Of a stretch of DNA of 64,000 nucleotides, positions 1-14,200 are shown piece after piece (position 1 is the first letter of the stretch; each line of letters starts with the position of its first letter). The translations under genes and the position numbers were made by a program. Below the pieces are notes generated by a model. The model did no database searches and was not told the origin of the DNA. It saw only the letters and a program-made list of their open reading frames with translations. The DNA comes from Membranipora membranacea (taxonomy: Eukaryota; Bryozoa; Gymnolaemata; Cheilostomatida; Membraniporidae): NCBI GenBank assembly GCA_914767715.1, contig OU612074.1, forward strand, positions 13,812,062 through 13,876,061. Reading direction: 5' to 3'.

Positions 1-108
1 ATGAAATAGGTTGTAAAATCTATACACAATTTTTTTTCAGAGTCCTAACCCTGAACCTCCCGAGAACTCCAAACTAGAGTTGCATTGTGGTATTGATATC
101 ATACTCAC

Positions 109-362
109 ATTCTGTCTGCTGCTCTCCCCCTGTAAAAGAGCTCTCAGCTCATCCAGACCTCTCTCATGAGTGCTCAGAGACTCAGATAGCTTCTCCTGTT
201 CAGATAGAGACGTTCCTGATTCTTCATGGTGTTGGTCATCGTGATTGGGGTCGGTATGTGCACCAGCCCTTGATGTTCTACCTCTTGGCATGGCGTCACT
301 CATGAGAACACAGGCTACCATCAACAGGGATACAACAGCCAGCTTGTTCATGATTACAAATT
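109..362 (-). CDS. Secreted-protein family copy A1, first coding exon (gene runs off left edge)
   Basis: The coding part is 351 down to 109: 81 codons starting MNKLAVVSLLMVACVLMSDA, a clear signal peptide, followed by a charged His/Asp/Glu-rich stretch and a helical segment ending in Gln-Asn. The exon ends at a GTGAGT donor (complement at 103-108) in phase 0. The acceptor of a 5'-UTR intron lies at 363-364, just upstream of the ATG. The protein segment is identical to the first exon of copy A4 (42047-42289) at 78 of 81 residues, so by analogy three more exons should lie to the left of the window. The function is unknown. The family looks like a small secreted extracellular protein with an Ala/Glu-rich middle and a Gly-rich end. 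Confidence 0.8.
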
Positions 363-777
363 CTAAAAGATAAATATAACATGTATGTATGTCTATCGAC
401 TACTTGGGTTTGGTTGGCCCCCAGGTGTGCTCTGACCTGCCTGCAAACAAAGAGCACCTTGGCGCAGATATTGCGGCCTTGCCACTTAGGTACTTAATTT
501 CGCCTCTCATGCTTCGGGATGTGGCGAGCTATAAGACATCTGGATTTGATCAACCTTTTTTCTTAATCAAGCTTGGAGTTACCCCACACTTTTAAGCATA
601 GAATATCCTTATTCGTTTGACATGCCCTCCAATTTGTTCGACATATCTGTCGACTTCGATCATAATTATAATACAGAACAATTGTGAAATCAGATAATTA
701 AAAAATAAACTGATCTAAAGTAAAATCTGACCAAAGTCTTTGCTTGTTATCATTCCTAAATAAACATGTTCTCATAC

Positions 778-950
778 CTGTGATTGTTGACTTTAGAAAT
801 AGAAGTAAAGTATTCTTTGCCGAAACTTCTCGATACAATTACTGGAGATCTGCTGAGAATTTTCTGAGTCCTGCTCAAGTTCTGCTGTATCTTGATCGAA
901 ACCTTGCTGTGATGTGATTTTTCTTTTCACAGCCTCTCACTTTATATAGC
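778..950 (-). promoter_or_regulatory. TATA box and 5'-UTR exon of copy A1
   Basis: Read on the minus strand, TATATAAA lies at about 941-949. Transcription would start about 30 bp downstream, near 915. The noncoding exon ends at a CAG|GTATGAG donor (exon edge at 778), which pairs with the acceptor at 363-364. The inverted partner near 41615-41791 has the same layout, which supports the call. Confidence 0.6.
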
Positions 951-2298
951 AAAGTTATAGGATGTTGATTCATTTAAGACGATAAAATATAATCGAGCTC
1001 ACAGTGGCTTGCACTAGCAGTGCAGTTGGTGAAGGACTGTGCAAGATTGTTATAGCACTTTTAGTCATGCAGGGGGATTAAAAAAGCTTAATCAGGACCA
1101 GTAGATACCAAAGCTTAACCAGCGATGGCCGTGAATATCGCTTCTGCTTTGTAACTAGGATTAGTGGTGATTCAGATTATGAGCAAGGAAGTTTTTGAAG
1201 TAAACTCATAACTTTGAAATCTTAATCTTTACGTCTAAATTGGAACCAAAATATGTGGTGACACATTAGGGATTATCTGATGGTGAAACAAGGAGGCTGG
1301 TGTTCTTACTGAGAGTCAAGGGGTTTGGAATGCAACACAATTATACCTACTATCGAATGGTGTGAAAATCTGCCAAGCAATGATACACTAAAAAACATTA
1401 AGCTGGGTTTTTTATAAACTATAATGGTGAGTTAGGGCTTGAAATTAGTTTACCTCAAGAGTCTCTAAATTCAAACACGTCACCTTTTGAGGATCCCTTT
1501 GAAACTAGAAATGGAATATTGAAGCAGCAATGATGGATGTACTTATTTTGTATCAATGGAATGCTTATAATACTGTGAGTAGCAATTTAGGGACCTGGTG
1601 TGCACCCTACCACCCAAAAATGATTTAAACTCTGATTTAAAAAAAATTTGGGGTCCTGATAGGTCTCCCCGAGGTTTATCTCCCCTGCTGAAAACGGAAT
1701 CAAAAGAGCCGAGGAGAAAAGCGCAACAAAAAAGAGAGCTATCATCTGTAAATGCCTTATAATACTAGATCACTTGAGAGTGGCTATCATATTGCCACAA
1801 CCTTCTAACAGAAGTTGGCGATCAACCTTCAAGTACAAGTAAGTAAGTATATCTAAGCTTACTGCCTCCACTGCAGACTTGGAGCCTATGGTTGAGAGGA
1901 ACAACTTCAAAATCAAAAATCAATTTTTCAAATCAATCGTAAATTTCAGAGTATTTTTCAGCATCTTGAGAACCTGCGAGCTTGTATAACTTTTTGAGCT
2001 CATTCAAATGATATATGGTGACCCTGCACTAGTCATCACTGCTTTAGGTAAAGGCAGCAAGCAGAGCAAATGCGGAGGATATAAGGCCTACGCAATCACA
2101 ATATAACTGTTTAGTAACTTCCATATCGAACTGTAATATGCTTTTTTACATGATGACCAATAACAACGAAATAATAAATATAATACTGATGTGTTTAAAT
2201 ACTTCGAGGTTTGAATTGCGGGAGAAAAAAGAAAGCATTTACAATGCTTCAACATCATAACAACATTTACAAGGTGAATATCCTTATATAAATGATAA

Positions 2299-5200
2299 TT
2301 AGATTGAGGTTTCTAGATAGCGACTATTTGCAAGAGCCACATCATCGACTCTATTTTTAGCTGTCGCTTGTTCTCTAGCGGGTAGAGACAGGCTAAGTTT
2401 GCGGCCGGTTAACGACAGAGACTCGCTCATCGTCATATGCCTCATGTGGCCTTCCTCACACCTAGACTGGCTCTGACTCGAGCAGCTGCTGCTCAGTTTA
2501 CTACTTGAGTCTCTGTCCAGTGCCTTCCTCTCGATTGGCTTGTTTTGATTGGCTGATGTGAGGTTCTTGACTCCAGATGAACACAGAGACACCCACACTG
2601 ATTGGACGGTTGGCTCTCTGATGTTGTGGAAGAGGAAGATTAGAAGACCTTGCATAGAGTTGAATATACAGAAGAGATACTGGAATATGACTGTGGTGGT
2701 CTTTGAGATCAGCGCTATATAAGCGAACACCCACGTCAAACCTGTAAATATTTATAACATGATGTTTTAGGTTGTGAAGAGATAAAATGGGATGAGTAGT
2801 TGCCTTGATCTAACTATTGATTTTTATTTTTTGTCCTCACTGATATTGACAGCTCGACTTTCTAGAGAATCAAGAAATCAAGTAGAAGTTTTAACAACCA
2901 AATAAGCCTGCTTGAAATTGTCTTCACTTTGAGCAATGCTTCTCAACGCATGATTTAACCATACTCTACAAACTGTATTCATAAGTTGATTGAGGAAAAT
3001 CAACGTATGGGCAGTGAATGATTGGTCCAAACAGCTAAGATCCCTTCATTAACATTTTATTTGCTATCTTCAGCTTAAAATACATCAGTGGATACATAGA
3101 TAGATTATTTTACTTATATATCAGTGTATCAAAAAGAAAATTCTTGTATTGTATACTTTGTTTTTGATCTCTTACCCAAAATAATAGTCACTGCTATAGC
3201 TGCTTTCAGATGAAGCGTTGCAGTTCTCCTGTGTGATGCCTCAGTTTGATGAGCCTTCATTCTTCTCCTTGATGCTGTGAGGTTATATAGTACCATCCCA
3301 AAGATGACAAAGTTTGTGGTGAGAACTAGGGCTATCGGTATCAACACTGTGTAGATGATCGCATCTTTCCTCAGCCAGCAACTGGTAAAAATATGAAAAC
3401 ACTCCATAAAGATTTTTTTGAATCAGTCAACATCATTCATTTTTAAAATTGCAAAAAAAATCATTGTGCTTTCTTTCCCCTGTGATTAAAATAAATGAAA
3501 TCAGCTCATTTTTGAAGTGTCTAAAGAGCCTAAACACAATGAAATAAGGCATAAAATAATCACTCGCCAATTTACTCGTTCTGTGAGTGAGTGAGGAGAA
3601 ACTACCCTATCCAGCATCATCCTCTTTGTCACCTCAATACTCAAGTCTCATTGTACACCTAGTTTTTAAAAAAATATTTTTATCGATTTATTTATGGAGG
3701 TTTTCTAAAAGTTTATAATTAACGTAAATTAAAAATAACTTGTTGACCTCATGTACATTAACATTATATACTTACTAGTCATCTCCAGCCCTGTAGAGAT
3801 TCTCATCTATGGACATGGTGACAGCGACAATGAGAGCAGGTACTATAAAAGCTGGTACCGCTGACTTCACCATGAACCTTGGTATGTAAGTCCCTAACAC
3901 CCTTACAAATCTAAAATAGACACAGAGGGGAATAAAACACCAATTTGCTAATTTCATGGCAGTTGAAATGGAACTTGAACCAAATCTCAAAGCATTGCAT
4001 TTCATGAGACTGGGTTTTGATCTGATCTTAGCTTTCATTGAATTGATCTCAATTAAAATTCTGCTCCCAGTCGGCCAAAACCTAACAAAACAATAGACTT
4101 GCGAAAGATGGACATCATAACCGGCCACAAAACAGCTACTTTACCCTAACCTAAAACAGCGTAAAATATGTTGTGAATCATCATCAACCTAGCCTTGTCA
4201 TGTGGCCACAGTGGCAGCGTGACGAGGCTATCACCAACCTACCTCAGGTACTGTAGAATAGCTTCCACTAACATCCAGGCAAAAGAACATAGTAAGAAGT
4301 AGTGAAGGGTTGCGGCTACAGTGTAACAGGCTATGGGAGGGCGAACCTGTTTTATTCCGATAAGAAATGTGAGGTTTAATCCTAGCAGAGATACGGCAAG
4401 GCAAATTAACACTTTCTGGGAATTGGTTTTTCTCAGCCGTCTAGAAAAGTAAGAGAACTCACAATAGAGGAAAGTGCAAAGTGTTTCATCCACATGCTAC
4501 TAAAGTCAGACACCAAACATACAGCCCTGTGCTCATATGGGTGAATATGTGTTTTGAGAGAGACAGAGTGCATCAAGAGTTGTCCACTCTATAGCAAAAT
4601 AGGGGACACCTACCAATAAACTAAAAGAAATTGTTTCTTTAGCAGTATCTATATGAAAGTATGCAATCTAGTCTCAATGCAGTTTTAGGTAGCCAATGTC
4701 TACGCTCTCATTGGCCTTCTTCCCACCCACCAATAAGAGCCAACACATTGGCTAGGTATATAGGTATATGTAACAATTTCAAATTTCTCCGTTGCGGTGG
4801 GACAAACCTGAACTTACTGGAAGACTGCCGCCGTGAAGAGGACTAGAATTAGAGCGATACTAGAGACTGCTAGTCCTGTCATGGTTATGATGTTTAGTAT
4901 CTGTGCGTGTGGTCCACTGGATTCTCCGTCACGATGTGGATCCTACAGATATACAAAAGGTTGTGTTTGTAGGGTAGTCAGAAATATGGTAAACAATATA
5001 AATGACATGGTAACCAAGGAGATTACCTGCAGTATATTGAAAGGGGGAGATCCGGGCTGCACACAGGAGATACGCACAGACCACGAGTGTAGGAAGAGGG
5101 ACCTAAAGAGCTGATAACTAGCTAACTGTACGACACTATGGTGTTCAGTTAAGTTAAGTGAGTGAAGTTGAAAGTAGGAGCTGGTGATTCAAATGTGTTT

Positions 5201-8200
5201 GCTGGCATGGGTGCATGTGTAAATGATTTACCACGGCGCTCCTTGGCATTGCTAGCCACACATACAAACTTTGTTAGTTCTTTTCTTCTAGTTGGTCTGA
5301 ATCACAGGTTTATCTCTCTATCAAATTTAATTGGCTTAACGCTAAGTAGGTATTCTAAGTTTGTTTTTATTCTCAAACATCAATGATTAAACTCAGTGTG
5401 TGCATCACTCACCACTAACACAGCGAAGTCAGTGAGATGATTACAGGAGCACACAACTCCTGTTTGATTGTCTATGGTAATACTGCATCCTTCTGTAGAC
5501 CAGTCTTGACTGTCTTGTTCCCAGAATCCACAGCAAAGCTGTGTTTGATTGTATTCGTCTATACCTGTTAGCTGTAATACAGAGCATTAGGAGTTTACAA
5601 TGTATTCAAATAACATTAATAAATCTTTTCCTAGAGTCAGATAATGGGACAATGTAGCCTGGGCAGGCTGTCTGGGTGGGTGGGGGACTAAAATTAAACT
5701 GGCTGCCAAATGACTCTTTGCTATTTTGATTAAATTTAGAAAAAGATCAATGAAGTCACATTTGACAATTGATAAAGCTCCTATCAATACAAACCGGGAA
5801 CCAAAAGTTTTACTCACAACATTGGGATATTTGATGATGACTACACTCTCTTGGTTCTTTACAGCTATAGGGGTACCGTCAGCCTCAGCCAGAGAGGCAG
5901 ACACGATTCTACCCCCTGGTTTGTAGCCTCGCTGATTTACAGATCTGTGCAGTTTGTCTCCAGCATACACAAGAAATGCCTTCCTGTGAGTTCTGTTGAT
6001 ACCTGTTCAAAAAAATCAAATTGAAAATGTGTTATTTTAAATCAAATGTAATCTGGTTTTTGATTACAGTTTTACTTTTATCCGGTAAGGGCACATTTGA
6101 TGACTGGGAATCTCAGACATCTCATGCCTCTTAGTCCCGTAGATACACACACTGTTAGCTATCTTATCTCGGTTCATCGGACATGGAATAACTGTTTTTG
6201 ATCATCCTGAGGCTAAACATCTCTCACTCTGGTTTAAGCGCTCAAACCGTGCTTTAATTATCAATCACTGGGGGGGGGGGGGGGGTAAGTGTTTGATAAT
6301 GAAATGCTACTACCAGGTATCCCAGCACAGTTTGAGCGCTTAAACTAATCTAGCTCAGAAAATATTTCTGACTTTCTTTCAGTAAAAGAACACAGGATAT
6401 ATATCACAACCTACCAGAATCACCTAGTTGTAGTTCTACCACATGTGACGTCATGTTATTATCTGCTCGGCTGCCGTTTTCAGCTGATCTACTTATATAT
6501 GAGATGCTAGAATCTGTCAATTCTTCGGTGTGGGAGACAACTCCTACTATTTCTTTTTCTGTTGTTAGCTGGGAATGTGAAAATTTGCTAGAAATATGTT
6601 ATATTAAACATATTTGGGATAGCTTGTAGTAGGATTTCATTATCGACCACTTTGGAAGTGGGAGAGTGGTTGATAATGAAATGCTTCTACCAGCTATCCC
6701 GGCTTAGTTTAAGTTATGTTACTGATCTGTGATAGGGTATGAATGTTTTTGGAATGTACTTATATGATATGCACCAGTCTGACCTGATAAGCAGCAATGC
6801 TGACATTGTTGGTCAAGCGATTGCTAGCAGAACAAGAATTCCATACATCTGATTTGAAAATAATCAGTATTTAATCTGAAAAAGCTGATTTATTGAATGC
6901 ATTGAATAAATGCCTCTGCCTATTGTTATTATCGATCATTAATCATCCTACATAGACCTTAGACCCCCTCTTAGTGTTTCTACTGCATTGAGAGACAACT
7001 TCAATTGTCTCGGGAGTATTTACTTATATATACGTTGCTACAAGCTGCTGCTGCTGCTACAAGAGAGACATTAAATTAAATTAAGCATTGGATATCCTTC
7101 TACTCACCTTGAACGCTAAGTTTGGTTGTACTGTGCTGAAGAGTTCTATACCTTCCTCTGAGCTGGAATTTATCAAAGCAGCTGGTAGCGGTGTGTGTAT
7201 AAGATTCTCCAAAGCTTCCACTATTCTACAAACACACGAGTAAAAAGTTAGAGGAAGTAAAATGAGGATGACACTTTTTGAGACTTTCCGCTATTCCATT
7301 TCTTTCATCTTATGTGGCGCTGTTTCCATGCCGGTCAGGCCTGAAAGCCTAACTACCATGCATAACCATAGTGTAACGCATAACCATGCATAATCATTCT
7401 ACCATGCCACATAAAATAGTGTAAAAATATGTTTCCATTCTCATTGTAGGATTGTGGTTGTTTGGTGAATACGTCTGGCTATGCTATTCTTTGTTTAAGG
7501 TCTAACCGAAGAAATCATGTAAACACTTACTGAGTATGTGCAGCTCTTGATTCCCTTTTATTGTTTCTGATCTCCGATTCATCAACGTCAAGTATGTTAC
7601 TAACAGTCTCAACAAACGTACTGAAGTACTGTAACAAAAAAAAGATCACATTTTTCACGTTAACATCATTGGTCCAGGTGTTTTTATTGACGATGAAAAA
7701 GATAAAATCTTACTTTTATCAACATAATCTCCTGCGTGTGTAGACCATCGAAATTTGAAAAAAACGGTTATCATCAATACCACATTCCCTGCTGGCTTTC
7801 AGAGTGATAAGGTAACTCTATTCCCTCTCTGGGCTGCAGCTCTCTGAAGTTTTGTTGTTACAATTATTGTGTCTCTTGTTACATTTTCTACTGAGATTGT
7901 CTCTCTCATACAAATAATAATCAACTTATTCTGACGAAAAGTTTAGCAGGCATGATCTAACCATCATCGACACTTTGTAAGAAACGCCCGGAATCAGGTT
8001 CTTTGTAAATTGATTATTATGCAAAATTGTGTTTCATCTGTCAACAGTTTCGATTTGCCATCTGTAATATCATTCGAGTTGTCACTCTCAACATGTCATA
8101 TGTTAGAGTTGTCTCCCTTACCTCATCGACAACTGTCTCGTTGTGTAGTATCACACTAGAGCTCACAGTGTTGAGTATATCGGCTATTAGCGAGACGTCT

Positions 8201-11200
8201 TGTGCTGTGATCACACTGCCGGGAGATTTGACACTCTTCTGCGCTGCCGGTCTGGATATCTCAGCAGTCTGTGAGAGTGAGGCCACCGCTGTGTGCGCGT
8301 CTCCGTCATATCCCTTTGATAAAAAACAGCCACACAATCTTTTTGAATTTAAAACGAAACTTTAAACCTTTAAATTTATAACAAATTTTTATAACTTTAA
8401 AACTTTAGGACGACACTCAAACAACATGTTTAATCTTACAATTTCTCACATCTCAATTCTTAGCCTCTGGTTCCCAGATAGCTCTAGTCACTGACCCTGC
8501 AGAATTTGGAAAACAAAAACCGAGACCACAGGCTACAAGGCTACTACGCTAGTAGGCTACTAGGCTAGTAGGCTACTAGGCCACTAAGCTTATCCACTCA
8601 CCAAGCTAGCGATGCTGAGCGCGGCGAGTTTCTTTGTGCTATTCGGCAGCTTCTCATCTTCCTCCACTCTGCACTCTGGTACAACCACAGCCCACCTGCT
8701 GCTGCCTCGGCCAGGCGCTGGCCTACACTCAGCTGTCACCAGTGGCTTACCATTTATCGGACACACTGATCTCTTCACTACAGTACCTACAGGCGCCTCA
8801 GGTATTGTGATATTCACTCCCAGAGTAGGTAATTGATGTTTTATCTCGTGACAAGGTGGAGCAACTGTGAATATTTAAGGGAATATTCATCAATGTGAGC
8901 GCATCATGAATCGGTCAACATTAGCTGATTATGTACCTATATAAAGAGTACTGACAGTCATATAAATTCCCGAAAAAGGATGAGCAGAAAAAGCTAGCAA
9001 GGGAGAATAACTTGTTTCCGATATGCTTAATCTTACTCCCCTTTTCTTTTGGTGTTTCAATTCTATTTAATTATTCGAAGTCCAAGTGATAGATGTACAC
9101 AGTTTAGTAACAAGACCGCCAACCTGATTCTTCTTCTTCCAGGCTAATTAAATTTATCTCTCCTTTGAAAAATATTCTAAATCAGACTTGACTTAACTTG
9201 AGCCTACCTCTCTTTGTGGTCGAGTCTAAAGTTATGTGTTTGAGAGTTGTCAAATCAGATTGATTGTTAGTGGCAGGCAATGCATCAGATTGATTGTCTA
9301 TTCCAGTAGTTGTCTTGTCACCCTGATTTCTAGTCACTCGAGATTCCCTTGTTGTTGTCGGCGTATCCTGATTATTGTCTGGAAGAGTTGTATTGCCCTG
9401 TAGTAGCACAGGAGTGGCACTTATAACATCAATATCCTTAGACAGAGTTGTTTGATCATCGAGAGTGGTTATTGATGTAAACTGTTGGGTAGTTGTGGTT
9501 GTCGGAGAAGGAAAGTTTGTTGGATCACCTGCAGCTTGATTCTCCTGCCACTCAGACACATGTACATAGTGACCTGCTGCCGCATCCTCTAAGTTCAACC
9601 TCTTCAGCAGCTCGATCCTCATTTCTCTTTTATTTTGGTAAAAAGAATTTGATAAGTGTGTCAATTTACATTATGGATATAGTTCCCAGAGTCAGAATTC
9701 CTTTAGCCAGTGGATCCTAGCCTGGGCAGGCTGTCGAGGGTGGGTTGGTGCCCCAATCACCAACCCTCGACAGCCTGCCAGGCTAAGTGGTTCCAACTCC
9801 ACTCAATTTACGCATTAGTCATAGTTAACTGCAAGGTATTGATCCCTTGATGTTAGCTTTACACATCTCTGGATCTGTATAGTTATCGAGACTATCGCTT
9901 TGGTCAGAGTTAAAGAGAAGAGATTCGCGTTTTGTGAAACAAAATTGAAAGCTTTGACAAATTGGAGTTATCCTTCCTCTGTATGATGGAAATTCGCGAT
10001 GTTATTTCATTAGAGGAGTCAATGTTGGCTAATCTTTCGTTAGCTAACATAATAAGCTTTCACAATGTTGAGGTTGGAGTTCATTGGCGTATAGAGATCA
10101 AGTAAATCACAGCCAGCCATGAAATTTACTATTTCAAGCATGTATGAAAATACAACAAACATCTCCGACCTCTTGTTATTATTTTACTCCTCTATAGCAT
10201 GTAAAGGCCAACGCCTGTCAGTGATCATAAGGAAATTGAGGTCATGAGATTTTTAACAGAATATTTGAAATTTAAATTTAATTTAAGTTTGCTCACCTGT
10301 TGATGACCGTCCAATCACTACTAGACCTCTTTGAGCGTTGGCTGCCTTCTCCTCCCATCGAGGGAGCTGAGAACACCACCGACACAGACACCAGTACACC
10401 ACTGACATCACTAAAACACAGAAGGACTTGGATTTAAGGAACTCCGATCCAATATAATTTTTTAATTGGCCATTTGGGCACTTATATCTTTTCATAAAAT
10501 TCACATCTCTAAAGTATAATCAAAACAACAATGCTTTCCATCTGGTCAGTAGTTGGATTTAAGATTAAATTGTAGAAATTTCTTGTTTTAATACATTATT
10601 GACTGCCAAAATCAGGGAAGAAAAACATTATAGATCAATTAATTGATTATTTGTTAACATACCTGACATTTCTAATGTTTTGGATCCCTAGAATTTTCAT
10701 CTGGGTTTGATGGTTCACCTTGGAGTTATGACATCCCGAACACTGCTGCACGTTATCAACTTTGCTAACAAACTGACTAAATGCAGAGTTGAGATGGGCT
10801 GTGATCAGATTCTGTACTGTTCGTAAGTCCATACCAGATCTACGCTTAGTGTTCAGTTTGGTGAAGTAGTAGGGAATAGTTGGGTACCAGGAGAGCATAT
10901 TGTTACCGAGAAGGGGGAAGGTGATGGTAGAATAGTAGAACTTCCCTCCTATAAATAAAATCAATCAATCCGATAGATTTTAGGCTAACAAAAGAGATAA
11001 AACTTAGATTTTCAAGCAAGTGAAGCACCTGAGTAACTAACGATGTCTTTTCTTTTTATCAGTTAATCAATTTATTTCACAAGATGACAGACAATAATAA
11101 GCCTTTAGAGAAATCATAAAATAAACCAACTTTTTTGTTATTTTTATATTTTCAATTTTACAATCTACAAGGTTTTGTTACCAGGATAAAATAGCGTCTG

Positions 11201-14200
11201 TCTTCTTTTCTTTGGTTTACCACAATGCTTAAAAAATGAATGCTTATTCATTTGGTACAAATTTTACCAAGAAGTAAAATGTTCTGTGGTGACAATGATC
11301 GAATTTCTGGAAACTTACTACACTGTTATCAATCTCATGACTGATATATATTTCCTCATAAAGATTTTTGTTGGTTTTTCGGTCGCCATCAAACAGTTTA
11401 CTTAGAATTTAAACAAGGAAACAACATTTTGTTATTCTAATAAACAACCAGGCTGCCATACCCATCATTCATGAATCACATGTGATCATGTGATTGATAT
11501 GTCAACACATGATAACATGTAGGCTAGGCTAGCTTTGATAAGGTCAAAAAATAGTTATTGTGTTTTGTTTTTTGACATAATTTTCGCTTTTCTAGGGATG
11601 TGTTTGGAATCAGGAATGTAATTGGTTCTTCAGGTTTAATATAAGTTCTTTTGACCTAGCGCTTGAATATGAGTCACCTAAGCCAGTTTCAATTTGATAG
11701 GCCGTATTCCATAGTATTCCTCTATTTTTCGGACTGAAAACAAGAACATATGCTTTGTTGGTTTTCTCAATCTAGTTACATAGTGATATGATATTACGGC
11801 CCATTAGCATGGCTGAATTTAATTTCACATCTAATTTTTGGAAGAACAATCACCCAACGTCTTATTTTAAGTGTTGTTACATTGTGATTACCATTGCCTT
11901 ACCATTATCTATAAGTACTGGTACGCTATAGAGATAGTCCTTTATTTCCTCACACCAGACCACACACCTGTAGTGACCTCCCTGTGTGGTCTGAAGGGGG
12001 TTGTCAAATACAACCTGCTTTACAATGTCACCACCAGGTGTCACATAAGCTATTGGTCTGCTAACTATTGGTGACATTATGCCATCAATCTCCAGTGAGC
12101 AGGACAGTGGATGAGAAATGTTAGTAGGATTGTAAGCTACAGATACTGTCACTGTTGGAGTTGTCAGAGTTGGGGAAACTAGAAACGATAAGAAACGAAA
12201 TACAATATTTAATACGAGAAATAAACCTGAATTGTGATTTTTTGACCTTTCTAGAATAATATCTCATGGGTTGACGGGGGGGGGGGGGGGGGGGGGAGTG
12301 TCCAACTTTATCACTTTCATAAATTTATTATTAACCACACACCTGCAATGAATTTTAAACTATAGTGGTGTAATCAACACCCAATGTCTCGCATCTTTGG
12401 GCCTGTCATTGACTGTAATTCAGTTTTACTTTAAGCTGCTTACTCACCAACATTGTGGTCGTTCTCGTAATAAGACATGCATATGTACTGTTTGCTCTCT
12501 GTACAGCGGGTGACCTGCAGATCTGCTATCCTCACTTCTTTATTTCCTTTATATTGCTCCAGATAGAATCGACGAGATTCCGATATTTTAGCAGATAGAC
12601 ACGGAGAGAAGGTCACTTCAGACCACTTGTCGAGTATCCCACATTTATAACCTGCTGCACCGTCTGGGGCTATAGCTCCATATTTTCCACTTTAGAAACA
12701 TTAAAAAGTATTATTAATGGTTTCAAAGGTAAGGTTTGGAGCCAGAATTGCTAGTAGCTTCTACCGCTTTATGTGCTGAAGATTTGGAATAAGGAAATAA
12801 CTATAACAAGTTGTGATTCTGGGAAAAGCATTAATTGTGTGTTGAAACGAACTATACGCATTGAAACCTCCATGACATGAATCTTGTTTTTACAAAGTTA
12901 AATTTGAACTTTTGGTAAAATTACCGTCCTGAAGCATGCAGTTTTCATCACATCAAACCGCAGTCAGGCCAAATATGTGACTTGTTAGATTGTCATGTCA
13001 TGTTAAACAGTTTTTCAGAATGAGCCAAACAAAAAAAACTTTCAAAAAACAAAGTAATGATCAATGTAGTGATGAATGTATGTACTAACAGGTAAAATGA
13101 ACATCGGTACAGGTTCAGCTGAGGGGAGGAGGGTAGGAGTCCGTCATTCACAAAAGCTACTCCATCATGATGCTGTCCTGTCCAGAAGTCGTTGTCTACA
13201 ATTATTATACAGATTACTTAGACGGACAAATTTAGTATTCATTGTAGCTATTGCAGTCTAAGTGCTCAGACAGCTTACATTATCAGTATATATCAGTTGA
13301 TAATGTGATGCCACTAACTCCCATTGGAGTGTCTGAGCACTTAGACTATAGCTAATGGTGAAGAATCTATTGGTGAGAATCTTTGCATTGCCTTAGAATA
13401 TTCCTTTATTTCATTTATAGTATTGCTGTGGCTTGTCATAGTGGTTTGATATATGCTGGAATGTGATGTAATAACAAATCACATCAGGTTGATTAGAAAA
13501 AACTTCCGGGAATTAACATCCGTCAGTACACCTGTTACTAAATGGATCTCGGAAGTTCATCACGGCTGTGGGTGTCGCTAGCCAATCACATAGTACCTGT
13601 AGGTGTCATCAGCTAATCATTGATTACAATACAAAACAAATCAATCATCACTAATCCAAAGCATTCTGATATTGAGTAATGGTAGTTGATAATAATTTGG
13701 CGGTATGCTTCAAGGTTAAGCTTGCAGGCTTGATCGCCTAATAAGGTAAATACTGTGGTAGCGTGGAGGTTAAAGAATTGTAAAACCTTTAGCTATCTAG
13801 CATTAGCATGCAGGCTTACGAATGTACTTTTCGCTCATGGTTATATGGTCTTGGCAGGGTTTGATGAAGAGTGACAGGAACTTGTTTAGTGATCAGATGA
13901 GGGCTGGCAGGTTTGGCTGAATAACCTTGATTTGAAAGACCTGCCACTGCAAAACACATTCTACTTGTCTGGCAAGCAGTCGGAATTTAATAACAATCTT
14001 GAATATGCAAAATCTCAAATACCAAAATCAGGTTCAATGTGTGAATCTACATAAATTTACACACCAACAAACATCATTTTTAGATATCTGTCAGCATCAG
14101 GGTCACTGGTCATAAAAATATTTTGCTGTTTTAATACAATTAGTTCTGAACTTCCAATTGTAATACCAGATGGTTAGGTAGGCCCAGTTGATAACACGGT

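Larger units (their letters stand above)
1..1460. repeat. Inverted segmental duplicate of about 41130-42360
   Basis: The whole block, covering the first exon, UTR intron, promoter and several hundred upstream bases, matches the reverse complement of about 41130-42360 with substitutions and small indels. The match is best in the exon and promoter and fades near 1450. It holds nothing else gene-like from 950 to 1460. The rest of the gap to 2298 has no recognisable feature. Confidence 0.75.

Noticed and set aside
8027-8365. 112-codon plus-strand frame
   Set aside because: It is the antisense shadow of the receptor GAIN exon 8313-8122, which has matching splice sites and domain character.
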